Part shown: one piece after another, positions 1 through 5,131 of the stretch
Position numbering within the stretch: the first letter of the stretch is position 1
Layout: each line of letters starts with the position of its first letter
Assembly (NCBI GenBank): GCA_049315745.1
Contig: JBMOJO010000258.1
Span: 1-5,131 of the forward strand
DNA: 5,131 bases
Direction: 5' to 3'
Origin: JADJPL01 sp049315745
GTDB lineage: Bacteria; Bacteroidota; Bacteroidia; Chitinophagales; Saprospiraceae
Notes under the pieces: generated by a model
Told to the model about the DNA's origin: nothing
The model's database searches: none
The model's input: only the letters and a program-made list of their open reading frames with translations
Position numbers and translations under genes: made by a program

Positions 1-19
1 CCCACACCAAATAAAATCT

Positions 20-38
20 TTCGCGGCGAAGCCGCGGA
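20..38. repeat. small GC-rich hairpin near the left edge
   Basis: CGCGGC (22-27) pairs perfectly with GCCGCG (31-36) around the loop GAA, and two more outer pairs are possible (T20-A38, T21-G37 wobble). The apex is GCGAAGC, known as an unusually stable DNA mini-hairpin. On the minus strand it is followed by AAAGATTTTATTTG, a broken T-rich tail, so it may be a weak back-up terminator behind the one at 114-151. It could equally be a dispersed repeat or part of a neighbouring gene outside the window. The stretch 37-113 between the two hairpins shows nothing else that can be supported. Confidence 0.4.
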
Positions 39-113
39 TACCCATGGTAAATAGATACTTCAATGGTAGCATTGGCAAGAAGCTAATAAGAGAGGTAAAG
101 CATTTGGCAATAC

Positions 114-151
114 AAAAAACGAACGCCGCGCCCTTGAACCAAGGCGCGGCG
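114..151 (-). terminator. Rho-independent terminator of the susCD-like operon
   Basis: Positions 124-135 and 141-151 form a GC-rich stem: nine perfect pairs (CGCCGCGCC with GGCGCGGCG), then one bulged C and two A-T pairs, around a 5-nt loop (136-140). Read on the minus strand, the stem is followed by TTCG and then six T (119-114). It begins 32 nt past the susD stop codon. The arrangement is that of an intrinsic terminator for leftward transcription and marks the end of a two-gene operon. There is no T-tract on the plus-strand side, so it is unlikely to act in the other direction. Confidence 0.85.
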
Positions 152-182
152 ATTCGATGCTTTCCAAAAGGAGGTATTCGGA

Positions 183-1769
183 TTAATACCCTGCATTTTG
201 CTTCAGCTTGGAGTTGGCATCCAACTGAACCTTTGGGATAGGGAAGATAATCTGGTGTGGCTTATTAGCCGTAGAGCGCTTTTCCCACCAGGCACCGCCC
301 CACTTACCAAAGCGGATTTGATCCTGACGACGCGTCATTTCTGCAAACATTTCGCGGCCACGCTCGTCGAAGAGCAAGTCTTCCGTGAGCGTAGTATATG
401 GCGTTACACCGGCGCGTGTGCGGATCTGGTTGACCAGAACGAGTGCTTTTGCTGCATTGCCCCGGCGGAATTCTGCTTCAGCCAGCGACAAGATGATGTC
501 TGCAAGACGCAGGATAACGAAGTCGTTGCTCATATTGTTCGTACCACCCCTTTCGATCTGGTACTTACCAATACGGGCGCCGCCCTGACGCCAGCCATTC
601 GGGAAGATCTGGTTGATACGCGGCGTGAAGTTCAACGGTGCGCCGTCGGGGTCGGATGCATCAACACCGGGGTCAACGGCACGGGAGCCGTCAGGATTGA
701 ACTGAGGACCTACGATGAAGTTCGTGAGACGGCGGTCCACCGTGCCCTGCTCAGGAGCAGTAGCAAGGCCTTTCCAAACATTCCCTTGTGGGCCAGGGTT
801 CTTTGCTGGATCGATATAAGAATTGTAGAACTCTTCTACTACCGCATAACCATTCCAGGGCTGCTGGGTAAGGCTGAACACGCCCTGGCTGGCATAGTGC
901 AGGGTCATCATCGGCCAGTTAAAACCGCCCGCGAAAACCTTGTCATAAGGATATACCAGAATGTTTTCAGAAGAGTTGGAGTTCTCAATAGCGAAGTTAT
1001 CCGCATAGCTGGAAGTCAGGCTGTAGGGGCCCGTATTGATAATTTCTTCCGCATCGCGAGCAGCTTCTGCCCATCGGGGCTGACCGATATACACCTGAGA
1101 GTTCAGGTAGAGCTTACAACGGATCGCCAAAGCTGCCCACTTGGTCATACGGCCATAAGTTGCAGAATTCTTCGCAGTAGGCAATAGTGGAATGACTTCG
1201 TTGAGTTCCTTCAGGATGAAGTCATAAACCTGAGCACGGGTAGAGTTGGCAGGTGCTTCGGTTGCGGTGAAATCCACGACCAAAGGAACATTGCCAAAAG
1301 CATCCATTGCCCAGTAGTACCAGAGGGCCCGGACGGCGCGAAGCTCGGCGATGAACGCCTTGGACTCAGGAGTGCCAAGTTGCTCGAAGGAATAGATCAG
1401 ACGGTTTGCCGTATTGATCCCACCGTAAATAACACCCCATGCAGAGTTGAGCATCCCGTTGTCAACGGTCCACTCGTGCTGGTGTAATTGGATCAATACA
1501 CCTCCATCGTACCAGTCGCCACCTTTAGTCGCGATAACCAGCTCATCGGAAGTAATCTCGTTCACCGACCAGAGGTTGAAGTGGTTTCCGAGCACACCGA
1601 ACGTAGAGTAAGCCTGGCCGAGGGCTGCGATAAATTCTTCTTCCGTTTTGAAGAAGTTATCAGCGGTAATGTCGCTATACAGTTCCTCCTCCAGGTTTGT
1701 GCAGGACTGGGTGAGCGCCGTCATGGCCAGACCTACGAACAAAACGCGCAAGATGAATAATTTTTGCAT
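183..1769 (-). CDS. SusD/RagB-family outer membrane nutrient-binding lipoprotein
   Basis: This gene encodes the surface lipoprotein that forms the ligand-binding lid of the SusC-like barrel. At 528 aa it is full length. The N-terminus is a lipoprotein signal peptide with the lipid-attachment Cys at 23 (ALTQSC), followed by an acidic stretch (TNLEEE) of the sort that marks Bacteroidota lipoproteins for surface export. The N-terminal SusD-like half shows ITADNFFKTEEEF (34-46), GGDWYDGG (83-90) and the family motif RAVRALWYYW...AFGNVPLV (144-164) in the TPR-like core. The C-terminal RagB/SusD half shows LRLADIILSLAEAEFR (420-435), VNQIRTRAG (446-454), DERGREMFAEM (468-478) and the classic ending FPIPKVQLDAN...LKQNAGY (509-528). 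The start lies 19 nt after the susC stop without a Shine-Dalgarno sequence, so the two genes are almost certainly co-transcribed. Tryptophans at 68, 86, 100 and 111 could line a binding face, but the ligand cannot be inferred. Confidence 0.96.
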   Translation of the reverse strand: MQKLFILRVLFVGLAMTALTQSCTNLEEELYSDITADNFFKTEEEFIAALGQAYSTFGVLGNHFNLWSVNEITSDELVIATKGGDWYDGGVLIQLHQHEWTVDNGMLNSAWGVIYGGINTANRLIYSFEQLGTPESKAFIAELRAVRALWYYWAMDAFGNVPLVVDFTATEAPANSTRAQVYDFILKELNEVIPLLPTAKNSATYGRMTKWAALAIRCKLYLNSQVYIGQPRWAEAARDAEEIINTGPYSLTSSYADNFAIENSNSSENILVYPYDKVFAGGFNWPMMTLHYASQGVFSLTQQPWNGYAVVEEFYNSYIDPAKNPGPQGNVWKGLATAPEQGTVDRRLTNFIVGPQFNPDGSRAVDPGVDASDPDGAPLNFTPRINQIFPNGWRQGGARIGKYQIERGGTNNMSNDFVILRLADIILSLAEAEFRRGNAAKALVLVNQIRTRAGVTPYTTLTEDLLFDERGREMFAEMTRRQDQIRFGKWGGAWWEKRSTANKPHQIIFPIPKVQLDANSKLKQNAGY

Positions 1770-1788
1770 TGTTAGAATACTTTTATGG

Positions 1789-4752
1789 TTAGAAACCTAA
1801 GTTTAATCCGAGGGTGAAAATACGTGTTGTAAAATACGTTGATCTCCGCTCGATACCGGGGGCGAGTGGATCGCCACCTTCAGAATCCGTGAAACGGACC
1901 TCAGGATCGATACCTGTGTAGCCCGTAAGCAGGAAAGGATTCTGAGAAGACAGATAGAAACGTACATTTGTGAAGCCACTGCCCGGCTTCAGGTTGACGC
2001 GGTAACCCAGCGTTGCATTGTCCAGTTTCACGAAATCACCTTTTTCAACATGCGTGCTGTTTACTACAGCCTTCGTGATCTTCGGATTGTAGTACTTGGT
2101 GTTCACGACGTTGTAGTTATTGATCGTAGTCGTTTCCAGGTTTTCGTAAAACCCACGGTAGCTGTTGAGGATATCATGGCCAAAGGCGCCGCGGAAGAAC
2201 AGGTTCAGGTCGAAGTTGCCGAAAGTGAACGTGTTGTTCCAGCCTGCCGTAAAGGTTGGCAGGCCCTGGCCGATTACCTGCTTGTCATCATCACAGTCGC
2301 AATACTTACCATCACCGTTGAGGTCCTTGAAGCGTGGCGTACCGTTTTCGTTCACACCATCCTGAATAGGGCCCCAAAGCTGGCCAAGTTCTTCACCTTC
2401 TTTTACGCGTACGAGCTGCGTCGCGTTCTGACCGGGCGAGCCCATATTTGCGCGATAGAGTACACCACCGCTACCGAAGCTCAGATCACCGGAAGTCAGG
2501 CTTACTACTTTCGTTTTGAAGGTAGCGAAGTTTACACCTGTTGACCAGGAGAACTTCTCGGTGCTGACCAGATTATAGTTGAATGCAGCTTCCAGACCAC
2601 TGTTCGCAAGTTCCCCAATATTAACAAGTGTCTGGGAGAACAAGTTCGGTGGAACAGGCACGTTAACCAAAAGGATCAGGTCCTTAGTGGTACGGCTGTA
2701 ATAATCAATAGTACCCGTCAGCTTGTTGTCAAACATGGCGAAGTCCACGCCGAAGTCAATTTCGTTCTTTGTTTCCCATGCAAGGTCTGGGTTCGGGTTA
2801 GAAACCGGGCCGTAGGAAGGAACGAAAGCGCCGTTGTAGAAGAAGTTGCCCTGACGGCCGAAGCGCTGGAGGGAAGCGTACGACTCATTAGGCTGGTTGC
2901 CTGTTACGCCCCAGCTTGCACGCAGCTTCAGGTTATTGACATTGGCAAGGTCCATAATGTTGGACAGCGTCACCCCTGCGCTAACTGCAGGGAAGAGGCC
3001 CCACTTGTTGTTCGCCCCAAAGCGGGAAGAACCCTCATAACGTGCGCTTGCAGAGAGGAAGTAGGTGTCGTCAACGTTCAGGTTGGCACGACCGAAGAAA
3101 GCTACCAGTTTGTTGGAGTTCTTATAGCTGCCGATGCCGCCAAGACCGTTGGCGAAATCGAGGGCTGCACCCATATTATTATAGGTGAAGGCATCCGTCA
3201 GGAAGTTACCGCCCTGCATATAGCTGCCTTCGTTAGTGAACTCCTGGTAGGAATAACCGCCAAGGAGCGCGAGGTTGGTATTTCCGCCCAGGCTCTTGTT
3301 GTAGTTTAACGTAGCCTCGAGCAGTTCGTTATAGCGCTCGTTCGTGTACTTGGTAGCAAGACCATTACGTCCGAAGCCCCCTCCAAACTTATCAGATTTC
3401 GGCGAGTAGTCGGCCCGGAAATCAGATTCCCACTGGCTGGAGTAGAAAACCCCTGCCTTGAGGTTGGAAGTAAGGTCATAATCTGCACGGATGCTGGTGA
3501 GCAGGCGGGAATCCTTGCCATCATGGATGAACTGCTCGCCGATTGCCAGCGGGTTGAAGAAGTCGAAGATGTCGCGCTGCGCATACCCGGCAAAACGTGC
3601 ACCTGCAGTCGGGCTCGTCGTGGTATTGTCGTAAATCGGCATCGTCGGGTTGGCTACAACCGCATAGCGGAAGGAGTTGGCATCGCCATAGGAAGCGTCG
3701 CGCGTCGTAGAGGAAAGGTTGACGGTGAAGGTCGCTTTGTCGTTAAGCGCTTTCTGCGTCAGGTTGAGCCTGCCGTTGAGCTGCTGGAAACCAGAATTGA
3801 TTGCGATCCCGTTGGCATCGCGCAGGTTGAGGGAGGCGCGGAAAGTCGTGCTGCCCGTACCGCCTCCGAGCGAAAGGTTGTGTACTTGGGAGTAGCTGGT
3901 GTTCGTAACCAGATCAAGCCAGTCGGTAGAAGCGCCGAGATCGAGTTTGCCGGGCACCTGACGGTATTCGTCTGCCGTCATAACCGGAATCCGGCGTGCA
4001 AGGCTTTCCATGGCGATGGAGCCATTGTACTCTGCCGTTACGCGGCCAGCTTTTCCAGACTTGGTCGTGATGAGGATAACCCCTGAAGAACCACGGGTAC
4101 CGTAGATTGCTGCTGCGGAACCATCCTTCAATACGTCGATCGACGCGATGTCGTTAGGATCCACCGTTGCGAGGGAACCACCGATTACCCCGTCAATAAC
4201 CACCAACGGCTCGGCATTGGCACCGACCGTTGAGATACCGCGAAGGCGGATTTGGAAGCCCCCGTTCGGGTCACCGCCAGGGCGCACGACATTAAGACCT
4301 GCCACTTTACCTTGAAGTAACTGGGAAGGATCGTTCACCGTACCCCGGTTGAAATCGCCTTCCTTGAGGCTGGTCACTGCGCTCGTGATTTCTTTTTTCC
4401 GCTGGGTACCATAACCGACCACCACCACCTCGCTGATGGTCTGCTGGTCAGCAGCTAAAGCTACATTGACGACCGCCTGGGAACCCACCTGAACGCTCTG
4501 CGCGACATACCCTACGAAGGAAAAGGTAAGCGTGGCATTCGCACCAACAGTGATGGAGTAATTTCCATCAAGGTCAGTGACCGTACCGTTAGAGGTACCG
4601 GCTTCCAGAATGTTCACTCCGGGAAGCGATTCGCCGGTTTCCCCATCCGTTACTTTTCCGGTAATGGTCCTGCCTTGTGCCATGGCCGTACCAATGGCCA
4701 AGGTAACAAGACAAACCACCAGGGAAATGCATTTGAGCAGTTGTTGTCTCAT
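1789..4752 (-). CDS. SusC/RagA-family TonB-linked outer membrane transporter
   Basis: This gene encodes the channel half of a SusCD nutrient importer, a TonB-dependent beta-barrel in the outer membrane that works with the SusD-like lipoprotein next door. The chosen start at 4752 gives 987 aa, normal for the family. It opens with a signal peptide (residues 1-25, MRQQLLKC... ending AMA|Q). A carboxypeptidase-regulatory-like beta-sandwich follows at about 29-104 (ITGKVTDGETGESLPGVNI, then DLDGNYSI), then EVVVVGYG at 108-115, and a TonB plug at about 117-232. The plug includes the SusC/RagA signature at 198-233 (IDVLKDGSAAAIYGTRGSSG). The rest is the barrel, ending in the terminal Phe typical of outer-membrane barrels (LGLNLGF). 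There is no STN domain before the beta-sandwich, so direct signalling to an anti-sigma factor is unlikely. The ORF is open upstream to an ATG at 4851, but that start would bury the signal peptide behind 33 residues. The only two cysteines of the mature protein form a Cys-Asp-Cys at 818-820, in an EF-hand-like DLNGDG loop. Substrate unknown. Confidence 0.96.
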   Translation of the reverse strand: MRQQLLKCISLVVCLVTLAIGTAMAQGRTITGKVTDGETGESLPGVNILEAGTSNGTVTDLDGNYSITVGANATLTFSFVGYVAQSVQVGSQAVVNVALAADQQTISEVVVVGYGTQRKKEITSAVTSLKEGDFNRGTVNDPSQLLQGKVAGLNVVRPGGDPNGGFQIRLRGISTVGANAEPLVVIDGVIGGSLATVDPNDIASIDVLKDGSAAAIYGTRGSSGVILITTKSGKAGRVTAEYNGSIAMESLARRIPVMTADEYRQVPGKLDLGASTDWLDLVTNTSYSQVHNLSLGGGTGSTTFRASLNLRDANGIAINSGFQQLNGRLNLTQKALNDKATFTVNLSSTTRDASYGDANSFRYAVVANPTMPIYDNTTTSPTAGARFAGYAQRDIFDFFNPLAIGEQFIHDGKDSRLLTSIRADYDLTSNLKAGVFYSSQWESDFRADYSPKSDKFGGGFGRNGLATKYTNERYNELLEATLNYNKSLGGNTNLALLGGYSYQEFTNEGSYMQGGNFLTDAFTYNNMGAALDFANGLGGIGSYKNSNKLVAFFGRANLNVDDTYFLSASARYEGSSRFGANNKWGLFPAVSAGVTLSNIMDLANVNNLKLRASWGVTGNQPNESYASLQRFGRQGNFFYNGAFVPSYGPVSNPNPDLAWETKNEIDFGVDFAMFDNKLTGTIDYYSRTTKDLILLVNVPVPPNLFSQTLVNIGELANSGLEAAFNYNLVSTEKFSWSTGVNFATFKTKVVSLTSGDLSFGSGGVLYRANMGSPGQNATQLVRVKEGEELGQLWGPIQDGVNENGTPRFKDLNGDGKYCDCDDDKQVIGQGLPTFTAGWNNTFTFGNFDLNLFFRGAFGHDILNSYRGFYENLETTTINNYNVVNTKYYNPKITKAVVNSTHVEKGDFVKLDNATLGYRVNLKPGSGFTNVRFYLSSQNPFLLTGYTGIDPEVRFTDSEGGDPLAPGIERRSTYFTTRIFTLGLNLGF

Positions 4753-4836
4753 ACAAACTAGTTTAATTGAGTGCGTGAAAAAATTCCATACCAATCCAAA
4801 CAACCTGAAAGAACAATACTTACTTAGGGCGCTGAA

Positions 4837-4851
4837 ATGCAACTTTTGCAT
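4837..4851. promoter_or_regulatory. second leader hairpin or dyad
   Basis: ATGCAA (4837-4842) and TTGCAT (4846-4851) are perfect inverse complements around CTT. The dyad sits 3 nt from the GC-rich hairpin at 4855-4869, and both are enclosed by the 12-bp inverted repeat. In RNA the three helices could form a three-way junction. The stem alone is weak. Confidence 0.4.
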
Positions 4852-4854
4852 AAC

Positions 4855-4869
4855 CCGGCACTATGCCGG
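4855..4869. promoter_or_regulatory. GC-rich leader hairpin
   Basis: CCGGCA (4855-4860) and TGCCGG (4864-4869) form a perfect 6-bp stem with a 3-nt loop (CTA). It is the most GC-rich structure in the susC leader. On the plus strand a T10 run follows, but 9 nt beyond the stem, which is too far for a standard intrinsic terminator. Near-identical octamers TTGCATAA (4846-4853) and TTGCGTAA (4871-4878) flank it as direct repeats. Confidence 0.5.
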
Positions 4870-4931
4870 ATTGCGTAATTTTTTTTTTGCACAGACAGTG
4901 GATTAAGTAAGTATTTGGTCAGTAGGCACCG

Positions 4932-4939
4932 CAAATTTA
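4932..4939 (-). promoter_or_regulatory. candidate -7 promoter element for susC-like operon
   Basis: On the minus strand these bases read TAAATTTG, a perfect match to the Bacteroidota -7 consensus TAnnTTTG, inside a strongly AT-rich block (4932-4994). Transcription would start a few bases further left, at about 4925-4928, giving a leader of about 175 nt before the susC ATG at 4752. No clear TTG -33 element is visible at the expected distance (about 4957-4966 reads TTATTTCTTA on this strand). The call therefore rests on the -7 match, AT-richness and position. No other perfect TAnnTTTG on this strand was found between here and the gene. Confidence 0.5.
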
Positions 4940-4963
4940 TATTTTTTTCATTTTTCTAAGAAA

Positions 4964-4971
4964 TAAATTTG
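4964..4971 (+). promoter_or_regulatory. candidate divergent -7 promoter element
   Basis: The plus strand reads TAAATTTG here, the same perfect TAnnTTTG match as the minus-strand box at 4932-4939 but pointing right. It could drive a divergent gene, of which only the first codons (from 5026) would fall in the window. A -33 TTG is lacking. Alternatively the box is simply the second half of a dyad operator over the susC promoter. Confidence 0.3.
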
Positions 4972-4972
4972 T

Positions 4973-4986
4973 AAAAAACGTTTTTT
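4973..4986. promoter_or_regulatory. 14-bp perfect palindrome, possible operator
   Basis: AAAAAACGTTTTTT is a perfect palindrome centred on CG. It lies about 35-50 bp upstream of the candidate susC -7 box and right at the expected start point of the possible divergent promoter. Both positions suit a regulator-binding site, an UP-like A-tract or a bent-DNA element. No regulator family is implied by the sequence alone. Confidence 0.4.
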
Positions 4987-5025
4987 GAAAAATATCATTG
5001 GGAATGCAGGGAGGGAGCTTGAGAT

Positions 5026-5131
5026 ATGCAACCAGGCTTTCCGCCTGCAGCAGCAAAATATTCTTTGCCTAAAGGTTGTCTGATAAATAAAGCGCTGCTA
5101 TTGGCAGTAGAATATTCTCTTGAGAGGGGTG
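5026..5131 (+). CDS. possible start of a divergent gene, cut by window edge
   Basis: From ATG at 5026 the plus strand stays open for 35 codons to the end of the window, with an in-frame stop just upstream (5020-5022). A purine-rich AGGGAGGGAG stretch lies at 5008-5017, and a possible rightward promoter box lies 55 bp upstream. The peptide (MQPGFPPAAAKYSLPKG, then CLINKALLLAVEYSLERG) is not recognised. An imperfect direct repeat within it (5050-5064 and 5104-5118) falls in frame and gives AKYSL and VEYSL 18 residues apart. Two minus-strand frames are also open in from the edge (to stops at 5069 and 4995), so openness alone proves nothing. This is a hypothesis, not a secure gene. Confidence 0.2.
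   Translation, partial: MQPGFPPAAAKYSLPKGCLINKALLLAVEYSLERG
5050..5118. repeat. imperfect 15-bp direct repeat
   Basis: GCAGCAAAATATTCT (5050-5064) and GCAGTAGAATATTCT (5104-5118) match at 13 of 15 positions, with starts 54 bp apart. They may be paired regulatory half-sites, internal repeats of a coding sequence entering from the right, or chance. A short dyad (CAGGC at 5033-5037 with GCCTG at 5043-5047) lies just to the left. Confidence 0.3.

Larger units (their letters stand above)
4815..4915. repeat. 101-bp segment bounded by a perfect 12-bp inverted repeat
   Basis: AATACTTACTTA (4815-4826) is the exact inverse complement of TAAGTAAGTATT (4904-4915), with 77 bp between the arms. The segment lies wholly within the predicted susC leader, and both ends of the symmetry fall in noncoding DNA. 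Inside are two further perfect dyads (4837-4851 and 4855-4869) and a T10 run (4879-4888). No target-site duplication is visible just outside the arms (GAAC on the left, TGGT on the right). It may be the closing stem of a structured leader RNA, paired regulator sites, or the remains of a small inverted-repeat element. Confidence 0.6.
4753..4927 (-). promoter_or_regulatory. putative 5' leader of the susCD-like mRNA
   Basis: If transcription starts just downstream of the TAAATTTG box, the mRNA carries a leader of about 175 nt, long for a protein gene. Its upstream part holds the nested inverted repeats at 4815-4915. The last 60 nt before the ATG are AT-rich and unstructured by eye, without a Shine-Dalgarno sequence (the ATG is preceded by AACTAGTTTGT), as is common in Bacteroidota. 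No known riboswitch class was recognised. Leader-level control by an RNA fold, antisense RNA or RNA-binding protein is possible but inferred. Confidence 0.4.
4932..4971. repeat. 9-bp inverted repeat over the promoter region
   Basis: CAAATTTAT (4932-4940) is the exact inverse complement of ATAAATTTG (4963-4971), with a 22-bp AT-rich spacer. Each arm contains one candidate -7 box, so the symmetry could mean two back-to-back promoters or a dimeric regulator site. The centre-to-centre distance of the arms is 31 bp, close to three helical turns, which would place both arms on the same DNA face. In such AT-rich sequence a chance match is possible. Confidence 0.5.

Noticed and set aside
166..175. 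Perfect Shine-Dalgarno-like AAAAGGAGGT on the plus strand
   Set aside because: No plus-strand start codon follows at a usable distance and the sequence enters the susD 3' end. Its minus-strand form resembles the 16S rRNA tail over about 9 nt, but nothing else there resembles rRNA.
44..241. Plus-strand ORF of 65 codons at the left end
   Set aside because: It runs through the operon terminator and into the 3' end of the susD-like gene on the other strand, and the peptide is unrecognisable.
198..1187. Long plus-strand ORF of 329 codons antisense to the SusD-like gene
   Set aside because: The opposite strand encodes a textbook full-length SusD protein. The plus-strand translation has no recognisable domain or signal and is best explained as an antisense shadow.
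3523..4086. Plus-strand ORF of 187 codons, with others at 2050-2544 and 4577-4906, antisense to the SusC-like gene
   Set aside because: All lie opposite a continuous, well-conserved SusC reading frame (the last also covers its leader), and their translations are low-quality and arginine- or valine-rich shadows.
4753..4851. N-terminal extension of SusC by starting at the ATG at 4851
   Set aside because: It would add 33 residues before an otherwise ideal signal peptide. The start at 4752 gives the normal family architecture. The upstream ATG sits inside a leader dyad.
4855..4888. Plus-strand intrinsic terminator made of the CCGGCA hairpin and the T10 run
   Set aside because: Nine nucleotides including GCG separate the stem from the T-run, and no plus-strand gene ends nearby. 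The hairpin is better described as part of the susC leader symmetry.
4995..5129. Minus-strand frames open from the right edge to stops at 5069 and at 4995, possible 3' end of an upstream gene
   Set aside because: Only 20 and 44 codons are visible, neither peptide is recognisable, and a plus-strand frame is open over the same bases. They cannot be supported without more sequence.
1..5131. CRISPR array, tRNA, rRNA or complete insertion sequence
   Set aside because: No regularly spaced repeats, cloverleaf-like segments, rRNA motifs or transposase reading frames were seen on either strand.

Overview
The window carries one clearly recognisable system: a SusC/SusD-type outer-membrane nutrient uptake pair, both genes on the minus strand. 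SusC/RagA TonB-dependent transporters with SusD/RagB lipoproteins are a hallmark of the phylum Bacteroidota. The moderate G+C, the lack of Shine-Dalgarno sequences before the starts and a TAnnTTTG-type promoter box all fit that phylum. The protein sequences look more like Cytophagia, Chitinophagia or Saprospiria than gut Bacteroides, but this is an impression and was not tested by a search.

Layout, read in the direction of transcription (right to left). Positions 5131-4972 hold the right flank, with no secure gene: a possible divergent plus-strand ORF runs off the window edge from 5026, and there is a 14-bp perfect palindrome at 4973-4986. Positions 4971-4932 hold an inverted pair of TAAATTTG boxes, one of which is a good candidate for the susC promoter. 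Positions about 4927-4753 would then be a long 5' leader of about 175 nt. It contains a perfect 12-bp inverted repeat (4815-4826 with 4904-4915) enclosing two smaller perfect hairpins and an A10 tract. susC-like runs 4752-1789 (987 aa), a 19-nt gap follows, susD-like runs 1769-183 (528 aa), and a strong intrinsic terminator lies at 114-151. The leftmost bases hold a second small GC-rich hairpin.

How the genes work together (family knowledge): the SusC-like barrel and the SusD-like lipoprotein lid form a 'pedal-bin' complex that captures a ligand, usually a glycan oligomer or peptide, and imports it across the outer membrane with TonB-ExbBD energy. Here they form a compact two-gene operon closed by its own terminator, and no degradative enzyme lies in the window, so the substrate cannot be named. 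The SusC protein lacks the N-terminal STN signalling domain, which argues against direct ECF-sigma/anti-sigma control through this receptor.

The coding part is ordinary for the phylum. The most unusual part is the dyad-rich region upstream of susC, above all the 101-bp segment at 4815-4915, which could be a structured regulatory leader RNA, a pair of operator sites, or a small mobile or invertible element. These remain inferences from sequence symmetry.
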